This document shows positions 26,261-35,034 of a DNA stretch of 64,000 nt, in pieces. Positions within the stretch are counted from its first letter, which is position 1, and the number at the start of each line of letters is the position of its first letter. A program made the translations under genes and the position numbers. The notes under the pieces are model-generated. The model did no database searches. It was not told where the DNA came from and worked only from the letters and a program-made list of their open reading frames with translations. Source of the stretch: Altererythrobacter sp. Root672 (GTDB lineage Bacteria > Pseudomonadota > Alphaproteobacteria > Sphingomonadales > Sphingomonadaceae); contig NZ_LMHH01000002.1 of assembly GCF_001427865.1 (NCBI RefSeq), forward strand, positions 124,001-188,000, read 5' to 3'.

Positions 26261-27579
26261 GTCGCTTCGGCTACTGACGGCTCACGGCTGAGGCTGCTGA
26301 TCACCTGGGCGGCGACGAGATCGCCGACCACGTTGAGCGTCGTGCGGCACATGTCGAGGAAGCGATCCACGCCGAGGATCAGGCCGATCCCTTCGGGCGG
26401 CACGCCTACGCCCGCGAGGATCAGCGCGATCACCGGCAGCGAGCCGCCAGGCACGCCCGCGGTGCCGATGCCGGCCAGGATGCAGACGAGCATGACGAAC
26501 AGCTGATCGGCCAGCGTCAGGTCGACGCCGAAAAACTGGGCGAGGAACAGCACCGTCACGCCTTCGAACATCGCCGTGCCGTTCTGGTTGGCAGTGGCCC
26601 CGATGGTGAGGACGAAGCGCGAGATCTTGGGCGGCAGCTTGAGCTGGGTCTCTGCCACGCGCAGGGAGGTCGGCAGCGTCGCGTTGGAGCTGGCGGTGGA
26701 GAACGCCATCACGCTCGCCTCGCGTGTCTCGCGGAAAAATGCGACGGGGCTCTTGCCGGCGACGAACTTGAGCAGCGCCGGAAACACCAGGAACATCTGC
26801 ACGCCCAGCGCCAGCAGCACCACGCCTACGAACGCGGCGAGCCGCGGCAGCAGATCCCAGCCGAACTGCGCCGAGAGGTTGAACATGAAGCAGAAGATCG
26901 CGATCGGCGCGAGTTGGATGACGATGCCGATCAGCTTCATCGCCACTTCGAACACGCCTTCGATCGCTTCCTTGAGCACCTGAGTGCGCGGAGTGCGGAC
27001 CAGTAGTAGGCCAATGCCGAACATGAGAGCGAAGAACATCACTGCGAGGATGTCGTTGTTGCTCATCGCTGAGACGACGTTGCTCGGCACGATGGCAACG
27101 AAGGCGTTGACCCCGGCCTCGCTCTCCGCAGAGGCCGCGACGATACTGGCGGCGCTGGCGCTCCCCTGGGCGAGCAGCTCGTTGGCCGCCGCGGGATCGA
27201 CACCCTGGCCGGGCTTGAGGACATTCACCAGCACCAGCGAAACGGCGACCGCAATGCTCGAGACGATCACAGTGTAAGCCAGAGTGCGCAAACCGATCGC
27301 TTTCAGGGCGCGGATCTCGCCCATCTCGGCAATGCCGACGACGAGTGCGGAGAACAGCAGCGGCAGCACCAGCATGAACAGCAGGCGCAGGAATATCTGC
27401 CCGATCGGGCCCGTGACGTAGGTCACCACCCATTGCAGCCAGGCAGCGTCGGGTGCGATGGCATATGTCAGCAGGCCAGCGGCGAGACCGCCGATAAAAC
27501 CGATCAGGATACGCCACTGCAACTTGCTGTGGCCGGCAGGCGTGGCTTCTTGGGCGATCTGCTCCGCGTCAGTGCTCAT
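26257..27579 (-). CDS. dicarboxylate/amino acid:cation symporter (DAACS family)
   Basis: Na+- or H+-coupled uptake of C4-dicarboxylates or acidic/neutral amino acids across the inner membrane. 440 residues from ATG 27579, with eight helices and two re-entrant loops. The serine-rich hairpin is AFSTASSNATLPTSL, the NMDGT-equivalent is TANQNGTAMFEGV, and the C-terminal region has GVDRFLDMCRTTLNVVGD. Those three regions form the substrate and sodium sites in GltPh-like transporters. The specificity cannot be read from this alone. The gene stands alone upstream of two repeat copies. Confidence 0.93.
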   Translation of the reverse strand: MSTDAEQIAQEATPAGHSKLQWRILIGFIGGLAAGLLTYAIAPDAAWLQWVVTYVTGPIGQIFLRLLFMLVLPLLFSALVVGIAEMGEIRALKAIGLRTLAYTVIVSSIAVAVSLVLVNVLKPGQGVDPAAANELLAQGSASAASIVAASAESEAGVNAFVAIVPSNVVSAMSNNDILAVMFFALMFGIGLLLVRTPRTQVLKEAIEGVFEVAMKLIGIVIQLAPIAIFCFMFNLSAQFGWDLLPRLAAFVGVVLLALGVQMFLVFPALLKFVAGKSPVAFFRETREASVMAFSTASSNATLPTSLRVAETQLKLPPKISRFVLTIGATANQNGTAMFEGVTVLFLAQFFGVDLTLADQLFVMLVCILAGIGTAGVPGGSLPVIALILAGVGVPPEGIGLILGVDRFLDMCRTTLNVVGDLVAAQVISSLSREPSVAEAT

Positions 27580-27698
27580 GCCTACCCCGTTCCCTTGTTC
27601 TATCGGCGAAGGTAGCGAAGCAATCCGCATCGGTCGAGCATCGCGCTGGAGGCGGGCGGGGATGAGCGTCCATGACCCACTTCCTTTTTCCGCCCATG

Positions 27699-27776
27699 GT
27701 CATCCCCGCGAACGCGGGGACCCAGTCGGCTCTTTTTCGCTGCTCCGCCCTGGGGTCCCGCGTTCGCGGGAATGAC
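27699..27776. repeat. Palindromic repeat family A, copy 2
   Basis: Same structure as the copy at 2671-2755: GTCAT...ATGAC ends, hairpins CCCCGCGAACGCGGGG and TCCCGCGTTCGCGGGA, and the shared spacer ACCCAGTCGGCTCTT. It lies between the symporter start and the 3' end of the TonB receptor gene, 64 bp from a family C copy. Together they fill most of the 361-bp gap 27580-27940; no gene is seen there. Confidence 0.9.
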
Positions 27777-27840
27777 GAAAGAGGGGGAGGTGTGGAGCAA
27801 GCGCTTTGCGCCTCTGCGTGAGATATCCTTCACCCCTAAC

Positions 27841-27911
27841 CCGTTCGTCCTGGATCTGCCGAACCACGCCAGCGCAGCGCCAGCGTGGTTCGACAAGCTC
27901 ACCACGAACGG
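27841..27911. repeat. Palindromic repeat family C, copy 2
   Basis: A dyad from CCGTTCGTCC to ACGAACGG. The inner arms are GAACCACGCC and AGCGTGGTTC, with TTCGACAAGCTCACCACGAA as the right-hand consensus. The hairpin lies 30 bp past the stop codon of the TonB receptor gene and could act as its terminator. Confidence 0.85.
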
Positions 27912-27940
27912 AAGAAGGTCTCTCGCTCTTCTCCCAACCG

Positions 27941-30900
27941 TCAGAACGTCCCGCGAATACCCACCAGCACGGTCCGGCCAGGATTGTATTGGTTGAAGAT
28001 CGCGTTCGGGAACTGGAAGTAACTGCCCTGGGCTTGCTCGGTGAGGTTGGTCGCGTTGAGCACCAGGGTTGGCAGACGCTCGTTGTCGAACACGTAGCCA
28101 AGGTCGAGGCTGCCCGAGAAGTCGAGCTGCGAGTAGCCGCGCCCGAAGATAGCCGCTTGCGGAATGCCGTTCTGGTTGAGGCCCGAACCCTGCGATCCGT
28201 CGTTGCGGGTGTAAGTCAGGCGGGTGGAGATCGCGCCCTTCTCGTAGTAGCCGGTCAGCGTGTAGGTCATCGGCGAGACGCCAATCGCCACGGCGGGAGC
28301 CCCGGCGCCCTGGCCCTTCTGATCGATCAAGGTCAGGTTCGCCTGCACGCCGAAGCCCGACACGCCGACATACTCAGTCAGGAAATCGAGCGGCTGCGTG
28401 AGCTGGAATTCGAGGCCGTTGACCTTCAGCTTGCCGTCGGCGTTGACCTGCTGCTGGACCACCACGCTGACGTCTCGCAGCGCCTGGCCCGGCTGAGCGC
28501 GCGAGGCGAGGGCTTGGCGCTGGGTCTCGGTCAGGGAGTCCAGGTTGATGCCGTATTGTTCGAAGAATGAGAACGGCACGTTGGTCAGGCTATTGACGGT
28601 GAAGCCGGTGATTGACTTGCGGAAGGCCGCGAAGGCGATCACCCCTTCACCGCCGGTATAGAGTTCGAACCCCACGTCGATATTGTCCGAGATATAGGGA
28701 TCGAGCGCGCTGTTCCCGACAGTGCCGATGTCGGACGACGGCTGCACGAAGCTCGCGCCGGGCAGCATGGCATTGGGATCGGGCCGAGTCATCGTTCGCG
28801 AGATCGAGGCGCGCGCTACGGCCTTGCCGCCAAATTCGTAGGCAATGCTCGTTGACGGAAGCAGGTTCGAATAGCTCGTCCTGGTGGTCGGGAAGTTGAT
28901 CACGTTTTGATAGCGACCACCATCGGCAACCGGAGGAGCGCCCACGGGATTGTTGCGCGGATCGGGCAAGCTGACTCGCCCGCCGACGAACTGTTCGGTC
29001 CACACTACGCGCAGACCCCCGTTCAGCCGCAGCGTGTCATCGCCGACGTAGAAGATGCCGTTGCCCTCGACAAAGCTGCTGGCGACTTTCTCGCGGATCA
29101 AGCCGCCGTTCGCTCCAGTGGCACTCGCGTTGATCTCCGGCGCGTTCGCAAGATGACCGGCATAGTCGGTGTCGGCTTTGACCTTGTCCCAATCGACGGT
29201 GACGTAACCGTTGCCGCCCGGCCGCAGGTAGCTGGGCACCAAAGCGTTCGGGATGAGCGAGCCGGCATAGATTAGCGGCGGAGCGCCACTCGTGGCGTTG
29301 GACCCGAAGCCTGGAAAACTAGGGAAGCCTGCAGGTGTGGAACTGCCCGGCTGGTCAAGCCCGGAGCATGGGGTGGTCACGGTATTGGGCGCCAGCAGCG
29401 TGACGCTTGGCCCGTTGCCGCAGATCGCGTTCTGCCACGGGTTTGTATTGTCGAACGGCGTGATGCGGCGGCGGGTGTCGTCATAGGCGCCGCCTACGCG
29501 CACGCTGAGACGCTTCTCGTCGCCAAACAGCAGGCTGCCGCGCACGCCTATGGTCTCGGTCTCCCGATCCTCGCCGTTGAGGTTGACGCGGCCGCCGCCG
29601 ACCCAGCCGAAGTTGGCGGGGTCGTTGAGGTCGATGTCGGTCTCGATCGAGGGAACGCTGCCGTCATTGCGATAAGTCACCGTCGCGCCCCCGTTGGGTG
29701 GCGTCGTGACCAGGAATGTCGGGTTTTCGCGGTGGAACGTGCTCTTGGTGTAATTGACGTTGAAGTCGCCCTTCAGCCACTCGTTGAAGGTGAACTCCGC
29801 CCCCGGATTGACGCCGTAATATTCCTGCGTGTCCTTGTACTGGCGATATTCGAGGAAGAATTGCGAGTTGGCATAAGTGCCGCCGGTGACGACGCAGCCC
29901 TGCGAGCAATCATCCCGGTCATAAGTCGTGTTGAGCGGGATCGCCGCGCCGTTGCGGACCGCCCAGTTCATCGACGTGCGGGTAAAATCGGTGGTGCGCC
30001 TCGCGTACATGCCGTCGACGTAGAAATGGAAGTCGTCGCTGGGACGCCATTCGAGCGCGACCAACCCGTTATAACGCTGGCGCTCCCCAATCTCGGAGCG
30101 CGGTCGGCCGAGGCGCGGAATCAGGCCGTTGTCGATCTGGTCGATCGTCGCACCGGGATTGTTGGCGAGCAGGAATGCCTCGTCGATCGCCGCGCCGGGG
30201 ACCAGACCATTGCCCGCATTGCTCGGCACGGTCGAAGGGATGGTGAAGTTGCCGCCCCTGGTAGGATTGCGCAATTCGTCGGGACCGAGGCGCTGAGCGG
30301 CGGTCAGGTTCGGATTGGTCCAGCCGATCGTCTCAAAGCCTTCGACGTGGAAGTTATTCCTGACCGCAGCCCCGCCGACGAGAATGCCGAAGTCGCCGAA
30401 CGTCGCGCTCGCCAGCACGTGACCGCGATAGCCCCATTTGTCCGCTCCGCTCACTTTCGAGCCCTGCAGGCCGTAGCTGACGTAGGGCTCCGAATTGTCG
30501 AACGGGCGGGCGGCGCGCAAGTTGACGGTGCCGGCCGCGCCGCCTTCGACCTGGCTGGCCACTGGCGACTTGCTGACCGTGAGCTGGGTGAACAGTTCCG
30601 TCGGCAAGAGGTCGAGGTCGACTTCGCGGTTGGTCCCTTGCGCATCGAACCGCACCGAAGCGATCGCCACGGGCGCGTCGTTCAGCAACACCCGGGTGAA
30701 GGCGCTGCCGAGGCCGCGGATGGCGATGGTCACGCCCTCTCCGGTGACTTCGCGGCCGATGGTGATGCCGGGAATGCGGTTGAGCGATTCGGCGATGTTG
30801 GTGTCAGGGAACTTGCCGATATCTTCGGCAAAGATCGTGTCGGTGAAGCCAGTCGATTCGCGCTTGGCATTGGTCTGGCTTTGCAGCGACGCCCGGTAGC

Positions 30901-31081
30901 CGGAGACGAGGATCACGTTCTCCTCATCCCAGTTCTCAAGATCGAACTCATCGACCGGCGGCTGCTCAGCCTCGGCTTCGACTGCCTCGGATTCGGCCTG
31001 CGCCAGCGTTGGCAGCATCAGACTGGAAATGGCCACCGCGGCCAGCAGTTCACGGCGCACGATCTCAAGGCGTGAAACCAC
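27941..31081 (-). CDS. TonB-dependent receptor, Xanthomonas/Caulobacter carbohydrate type
   Basis: A 1046-residue outer-membrane active transporter driven by TonB-ExbBD. A signal peptide (AVAISSLMLPTLAQA) is followed by an acidic stretch, then the plug: VSGYRASLQSQTNAKRES, DTIFAEDIGKFPDTNIAESL, IPGITI and AIRGLG. This is the signature of the TonB-Xanth-Caul subfamily, many members of which import oligosaccharides. The 22-strand barrel ends at the terminal phenylalanine (VGIRGTF). The start is GTG at 31081 behind GGGAGGA. A LacI-type operator lies 48 bp upstream, which supports sugar-responsive control; no glycoside hydrolase or LacI gene is adjacent. Confidence 0.92.
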   Translation of the reverse strand: MVSRLEIVRRELLAAVAISSLMLPTLAQAESEAVEAEAEQPPVDEFDLENWDEENVILVSGYRASLQSQTNAKRESTGFTDTIFAEDIGKFPDTNIAESLNRIPGITIGREVTGEGVTIAIRGLGSAFTRVLLNDAPVAIASVRFDAQGTNREVDLDLLPTELFTQLTVSKSPVASQVEGGAAGTVNLRAARPFDNSEPYVSYGLQGSKVSGADKWGYRGHVLASATFGDFGILVGGAAVRNNFHVEGFETIGWTNPNLTAAQRLGPDELRNPTRGGNFTIPSTVPSNAGNGLVPGAAIDEAFLLANNPGATIDQIDNGLIPRLGRPRSEIGERQRYNGLVALEWRPSDDFHFYVDGMYARRTTDFTRTSMNWAVRNGAAIPLNTTYDRDDCSQGCVVTGGTYANSQFFLEYRQYKDTQEYYGVNPGAEFTFNEWLKGDFNVNYTKSTFHRENPTFLVTTPPNGGATVTYRNDGSVPSIETDIDLNDPANFGWVGGGRVNLNGEDRETETIGVRGSLLFGDEKRLSVRVGGAYDDTRRRITPFDNTNPWQNAICGNGPSVTLLAPNTVTTPCSGLDQPGSSTPAGFPSFPGFGSNATSGAPPLIYAGSLIPNALVPSYLRPGGNGYVTVDWDKVKADTDYAGHLANAPEINASATGANGGLIREKVASSFVEGNGIFYVGDDTLRLNGGLRVVWTEQFVGGRVSLPDPRNNPVGAPPVADGGRYQNVINFPTTRTSYSNLLPSTSIAYEFGGKAVARASISRTMTRPDPNAMLPGASFVQPSSDIGTVGNSALDPYISDNIDVGFELYTGGEGVIAFAAFRKSITGFTVNSLTNVPFSFFEQYGINLDSLTETQRQALASRAQPGQALRDVSVVVQQQVNADGKLKVNGLEFQLTQPLDFLTEYVGVSGFGVQANLTLIDQKGQGAGAPAVAIGVSPMTYTLTGYYEKGAISTRLTYTRNDGSQGSGLNQNGIPQAAIFGRGYSQLDFSGSLDLGYVFDNERLPTLVLNATNLTEQAQGSYFQFPNAIFNQYNPGRTVLVGIRGTF

Positions 31082-31128
31082 GCTATCCTCCCTGTTTTAT
31101 TTCGGCTTTCTGCCGATGGTGCGCGTAT

Positions 31129-31142
31129 TGGTAGCGCTACCA
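31129..31142. promoter_or_regulatory. LacI-family operator upstream of the TonB receptor
   Basis: TGGTAGCGCTACCA is a perfect 14-bp palindrome with the central CG step typical of LacI/GalR operators. It resembles sugar-regulator boxes reported ahead of TonB receptors in Xanthomonas and Caulobacter. It lies 48 bp before the receptor's GTG start, where a repressor would cover the promoter. The regulator gene itself is not in this window. Confidence 0.7.
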
Positions 31143-31182
31143 TCAGGGATGAAAACTCCGTGATAATACGTACGGAGGTCCT

Positions 31183-31202
31183 CCCCTCCCGCGCGGGAGG
31201 GG
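31183..31202. terminator. GC-rich palindrome after dapE
   Basis: CCCCTCCC-GCGC-GGGAGGGG, a perfect 20-bp palindrome 18 bp beyond the dapE stop codon. It may be the dapE terminator or mRNA 3' stabiliser, although no T tract follows on the coding strand. It resembles a stripped-down family B hairpin. Confidence 0.45.
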
Positions 31203-31219
31203 CACTGATCTAAGGTTGA

Positions 31220-32350
31220 CTAGGCGAAGGCCGCCAGGGCGATCCGACGATAGATCCGCACCAGGCATTCGAGGTCTTCAAGCGCCACCGCCTCGTCGCG
31301 CTTGTGCATGGTCGCGTTGGGCAGGCCGAACTCGATCACCGGGCACAGCGCGCGAAGGAACCGCGCGTCGGACGTGCCGCCGCTGGTGGAGGCTTCGGGC
31401 GCGATGCCGGTCTCGGCCGCGACTGCCGTGCTGACTATGTCGGAGAAGGCGCCTGGAGGCGTCAGGAACGGCTCGCCGGAGATAATCGGTCTGGCGGTGC
31501 CGCCATGCTTGCGGGCGATCTCTGTGACCTTCTGGGCCAATTCTGCGCCGGTATGGGTGTCGTTGAAGCGGATCGAGATGCGCGCCTTCGCCCGGGCCGG
31601 TATGACATTGGTGGCCGGGTTGCCGACTTCGAGTTCGGTGATCTCCAGGTTCGAGGGCTGGAACCACTCGGTCCCCTGGTCGAGATCGAGTGCGTCGAGC
31701 TCCGCCAGCATCGCCACCAGTCGCGGGATCGGGTTGTCGGCCAGGTGAGGATAGGCGACGTGGCCTTCGCTCCCTTCGACCTCCAGGTACACGTTGACCG
31801 AACCGCGCCGGCCGATCTTCATCATGTCGCCCAGGCGATTGACCGAAGTCGGCTCGCCGACCAGGCACAAGTCCGGAAGCTCTCCGCGCTCGCGCATCTG
31901 GTCGATCAGGGCGCGGGTGCCGTAGACAGCTGGCCCTTCCTCATCGCCTGTGATGATGAAGCTCAGCGTCCCGGCTTCCACCGGGACTTCCGCTGCCGCG
32001 GAGACCATCGCCGCGACTGCCCCCTTCATGTCGACCGCCCCGCGGCCATAGAGCAGCGCGCCGCGCCGTTCCGGAGTGAAGGCGCCGCTGGTCCAGCCTT
32101 CGCCTTCCGGGACCACGTCGACGTGGCCGGCAAAGGCGAGGTGGCGGCTTCCCTGAGGTCCGCGGCGGATCGCGAAGAGGTTCTCGACCGGGCCGTCCGG
32201 CGCTTCACCGGCGACGAAGCGGTGAACCTCGAACCCCAAGGGCGCGAGCATCGCCTCAAGCACGTCGAACACGCCCCCGCGGGCAGGGGTGACGCTCTTG
32301 CAGGCAATCAGCCGCTCGGCGTAGCTCACAACGTCGCTGGAATTTCCCAT
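31220..32350 (-). CDS. dapE: succinyl-diaminopimelate desuccinylase
   Basis: Zinc-dependent M20-family amidohydrolase that converts N-succinyl-LL-diaminopimelate to LL-diaminopimelate, for lysine and peptidoglycan. 376 residues. The metal ligands are in FAGHVDVVPEG (His, then catalytic Asp), RGAVDMKG (bridging Asp), TGDEEGPAVYGT (catalytic Glu and ligand Glu), LVGEPTS and the C-terminal NATMHKRDE (His). STSGGTSDARF is the substrate-binding loop. A gene for another step, dapB, is at 24357, on the opposite strand. Confidence 0.95.
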   Translation of the reverse strand: MGNSSDVVSYAERLIACKSVTPARGGVFDVLEAMLAPLGFEVHRFVAGEAPDGPVENLFAIRRGPQGSRHLAFAGHVDVVPEGEGWTSGAFTPERRGALLYGRGAVDMKGAVAAMVSAAAEVPVEAGTLSFIITGDEEGPAVYGTRALIDQMRERGELPDLCLVGEPTSVNRLGDMMKIGRRGSVNVYLEVEGSEGHVAYPHLADNPIPRLVAMLAELDALDLDQGTEWFQPSNLEITELEVGNPATNVIPARAKARISIRFNDTHTGAELAQKVTEIARKHGGTARPIISGEPFLTPPGAFSDIVSTAVAAETGIAPEASTSGGTSDARFLRALCPVIEFGLPNATMHKRDEAVALEDLECLVRIYRRIALAAFA

Positions 32351-32402
32351 CGCTGGCGGGTTAGACGAGCGTCATGCCTCTTTCCAGCCGGAGATGAAGA
32401 TC

Positions 32403-32864
32403 ATGCCCAAGCTCGATCTCGACGCCATCCCGCAGTCGAACCGGACAGGCTATCCGGATCCCTACGATCGCGACGTCGAAGGCCGCTGGTGGCGCCGGCT
32501 GGCGCCTGCGGGTGGGCTGAACGAAATGGGCGCGAGCCATGTGGTGCTGAAGCCCGGCGCGTGGTCCTCGCAGCGCCACTGGCATGCCGAGGTCGACGAG
32601 TTGCTGGTGATGCTCTCGGGCGAGGCGGTGCTGGTCGAGGACGACGGAGAGACCGTGCTGCGGGCCGGAGATGTAGCGGCTTGGCCCAAGGGTGTGACCA
32701 ACGGTCACTGCCTGCAGAACCGCACTGAGACCGACTGCAGCTTCGTGGCGATCAGCGCAGGCGACCCTGACAAGGATCGGGGCGACTACCCCGACATCGA
32801 CTTGCGGTTCGAGCCCGGCGCCTACTTGCACAACGACGGGACGCCTTACCTGCCGAAAGGCTGA
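32403..32864 (+). CDS. cupin-domain protein
   Basis: A 153-residue single cupin barrel. Motif 1 is SSQRHWHAEVDELLVMLSGE (metal ligands His, His, Glu) and motif 2 AWPKGVTNGHCLQN (His). The metal site is therefore complete, which fits either an enzyme or a small-molecule sensor. No substrate can be assigned. I prefer the ATG at 32403 because GGAG sits 9 bases before it; an ATG at 32394 is in the same frame. Convergent with the GST gene, 6 bp apart. Confidence 0.85.
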   Translation: MPKLDLDAIPQSNRTGYPDPYDRDVEGRWWRRLAPAGGLNEMGASHVVLKPGAWSSQRHWHAEVDELLVMLSGEAVLVEDDGETVLRAGDVAAWPKGVTNGHCLQNRTETDCSFVAISAGDPDKDRGDYPDIDLRFEPGAYLHNDGTPYLPKG

Positions 32865-32870
32865 CCGGCG

Positions 32871-33530
32871 TTACGCCACCTCGAACTGTTCAATGACCCA
32901 CTGTTCGTCTTCGGCGCCCTGGATCCATTCCTGCATCCAGGAATGTTCCCAGATCGCCTCCATGTAGGCCTGGGCGAAGCCAGGAACGCCGATGCCGTAA
33001 GTGACCAGGCGAGTGACGATCGGGGCGTAGAAGATGTCTGCGGCGCCGAACGTGCCGAACAGGAACGGCCCGCCCTTGCCGAACCGCGCGCGAGCCTCTG
33101 CCCACAGGCCGAGGATGCGCACGATGTCATGACGGGCATCGTCGGTCAGCTCCAGCCCTTCGACGCGCTTGCGGATGTTCATCGGGCACTGCCGGCGGAA
33201 CGCGAGGTAGGAGCTGTGCATTTCCGCCACCATCGCCCGCGCCATGCCACGCGCGGCATCGTCTTTCGGCCAGAAGCGGTCACGCCCGACTTTGTCGGCC
33301 AAGTATTCGAGGATGGCGAGCGAATCCCACACCACCACCTCGTTGTCCCACAGCACTGGCACTTTGCCGGCGGAGGGCTGAAATTCGTCGTCGGTGCGCT
33401 TGGTCGCCTGCCAGTCGTCGCCGTCGATATGGACGGTCAGCGATTCGAACGAGAGGCCCGACTGCTTGGCTGCAAGCCAGCCCCTAAGCGACCAGCTCGA
33501 GTAGTTCCTGTTACCGATGATTAGCTTCAC
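32871..33530 (-). CDS. glutathione S-transferase family protein
   Basis: A 219-residue GST: thioredoxin-like N-terminal domain MKLIIGNRNYSSWSLRGW (Ser/Tyr region near the glutathione thiol), SAGKVPVLWDNEVVVWDS containing the cis-Pro and the SNAIL-equivalent Asp-Ser, then an all-helical C-terminal domain. The likely role is conjugation or reduction of electrophiles, or maleylacetoacetate-isomerase-like chemistry. The start is GTG at 33530. It is a single gene with no informative neighbour. Confidence 0.9.
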   Translation of the reverse strand: MKLIIGNRNYSSWSLRGWLAAKQSGLSFESLTVHIDGDDWQATKRTDDEFQPSAGKVPVLWDNEVVVWDSLAILEYLADKVGRDRFWPKDDAARGMARAMVAEMHSSYLAFRRQCPMNIRKRVEGLELTDDARHDIVRILGLWAEARARFGKGGPFLFGTFGAADIFYAPIVTRLVTYGIGVPGFAQAYMEAIWEHSWMQEWIQGAEDEQWVIEQFEVA

Positions 33531-33607
33531 GCTCGGCGCCCTGTCTGCCCGCTGCGCGCCCTAGGCGTTCATTCTTGGACTGTCGAGACTGAACCGACCG
33601 GCGCGGA

Positions 33608-34735
33608 TCAGGTCCGCTGCACGCTGCCGATCACGGCCGTGCCCGGCGACAGGTTGCGCAGAATCACGCGACCGCCGAGTTCTGCCAGCCGAGCACGCAT
33701 GCCCAGCAGGCCAACGCCCGGGGACACGTCGACCGGCATCCCCCGGCCATTGTCCGCCACGATCAGGTGGATCATCGACTGGCGCCCGATGAGTCTGACC
33801 GACAGCTGCGTGGCGTGGGCATGGCGGTGCACGTTCGACAGCGCTTCTTGCAGCACGCGATAGATTGCCACTCGGGCGTTCTGCCACTGCACGTCGGTTT
33901 CGCCTTCGACCTCGAACGTGGTGAGCAGGCCAGCCCGCCGGCCAAAGCCCTCGACCAGGGTCCGCATCGCTTCGGAAAGCTCCATCCGGCTGAGCTGAGG
34001 GGGATGCGCGAGATAGGCGATCGAGCGGAGTTCGCGCTGGGCATCGAACAGCAGTTCCTCGATGTCATCGACCAGCGCCAGGGATTCGCCCGGCAAGCGG
34101 GTGCGCTTCAACTGGCTGACCGCCAGTCCGAGCGCGGAAAGCTGCTGCATCGTGGAATCGTGAATCTCACGCCCCATCCGGCGGCGCTCTTCCTCCTGGG
34201 TGTGGATCAGCGAAGTACTGAAGCCCTGGCGCAGGCGGCGCAGCTGGACCAGCTCGGTCACGTCGATCCGGGTAACGGTGAAGTACTTGCGGCCGCCGAT
34301 CTCCATGCTCGCGATGCGGATCTGGGTTTCCTGCCCGTCGCGCGGACCGCTGTAGACGTGCCGGTACATGCTCGGCCGGCCTTGCTCGAACTCCTTGATG
34401 GCGGCGACCACGGCGTCGGTCGCTCGCGACGCCTCTCGCTTTTCCTCGCTGAGCCGCTCGAGTTCCTGGAGGTAGTTGTGGCCTACCTGGAAGACTTCGA
34501 ACCCATGAGCCGCGCAATAATCCGTCCAGGCGTCATTGCTGGCGATGATGTTCCAGCGAATATCGAGCAGGGCGATCTGGTCCGGCAGTCCGTTGACGAG
34601 CTTCTCGAACACATCGATCGGCGTCGAGGCGCCGGCGACGAGGGTAGCGATAACATCAGGTGATGCGAGGGTGTGACCGTCATCGTGGGACGTTCTGTGC
34701 CCAATGGCGTGGTCTTGAGCGTATCGAGAACCCAC
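33608..34735 (-). CDS. PAS sensor histidine kinase (HisKA_3 / NarX-like)
   Basis: 375 residues from GTG 34735. A PAS-like sensing domain (about residues 30-165: LPDQIALLDIRWNIIASNDAW ... YFTVTRIDVTELVQ) is followed by a HisKA_3 dimerisation region with the phospho-acceptor His in RRMGREIHDSTMQQLSALGL. The ATPase domain follows: ALSNVHRHAHATQ (N box), VADNGRGMPVD (G1) and GVGLLGMRARLAELGG (G2). There is no membrane segment, so it should sense a cytoplasmic signal. No response regulator is adjacent. A TTG at 34777 is in frame, but it lies inside the likely promoter. Confidence 0.85.
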   Translation of the reverse strand: MGSRYAQDHAIGHRTSHDDGHTLASPDVIATLVAGASTPIDVFEKLVNGLPDQIALLDIRWNIIASNDAWTDYCAAHGFEVFQVGHNYLQELERLSEEKREASRATDAVVAAIKEFEQGRPSMYRHVYSGPRDGQETQIRIASMEIGGRKYFTVTRIDVTELVQLRRLRQGFSTSLIHTQEEERRRMGREIHDSTMQQLSALGLAVSQLKRTRLPGESLALVDDIEELLFDAQRELRSIAYLAHPPQLSRMELSEAMRTLVEGFGRRAGLLTTFEVEGETDVQWQNARVAIYRVLQEALSNVHRHAHATQLSVRLIGRQSMIHLIVADNGRGMPVDVSPGVGLLGMRARLAELGGRVILRNLSPGTAVIGSVQRT

Positions 34736-34764
34736 TCGTTTTCCCGAACTTAGCCTCGAAGGGC

Positions 34765-34793
34765 ATTTGCCCAGCAATTCAAGAACGAGTCAA
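34765..34793 (-). promoter_or_regulatory. Candidate promoter of the histidine kinase gene
   Basis: Reading leftward, TTGACT (34793-34788) is followed after exactly 17 bp by GCAAAT (34770-34765). The -35 is near-consensus and the -10 matches at three of six positions. It would start transcription about 20 bp before the GTG at 34735, which is the main reason for preferring that start. Confidence 0.35.
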
Positions 34794-34860
34794 CGCTGTT
34801 CACATTTCGCGCCGCCGCCGCGACCGGGAGTGAGTCTTCGCGGCATCAACCCTTCGGGGA

Positions 34861-35034
34861 CTATTCCGAAGGCCCTGACTTCCGGTTCAGGCGCTCGCCC
34901 AGTTCCACTTGCTGCAGGAAATCACGCATCATTGCAGAGACTTCGCCCACTTCGCCAAGGCGCACGGCGTTGGGGTTGCCCGGCCAGCTAGCCCAGACCT
35001 CCCCGTCCCTCAGGCTGAAAATGACGCCGCTCAC
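34861..35034 (-). CDS. 57-residue microprotein coupled to the AraC-type regulator
   Basis: Begins with GTG at 35034, overlapping the stop of the araC-type gene in the classic GTGA arrangement, and ends with TAG at 34861-34863. The protein begins MSGVIFSLRDGEVWASWPGN, continues NAVRLGEVGEVSAMMRDFLQ, and ends with a charged QQVELGERLNRKSGPSE. It has no signal or membrane segment; the C-terminal half looks helical. I do not recognise a family. The 4-bp overlap and protein-like composition argue that it is real. Its 3' side is followed by the histidine kinase gene. Confidence 0.65.
   Translation of the reverse strand: MSGVIFSLRDGEVWASWPGNPNAVRLGEVGEVSAMMRDFLQQVELGERLNRKSGPSE

Noticed and set aside
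34736-34777. TTG at 34777 as start of the histidine kinase
   Set aside because: It lies between the -35 and -10 elements of the likely promoter and has no ribosome-binding site; GTG 34735 is preferred, though not proved.
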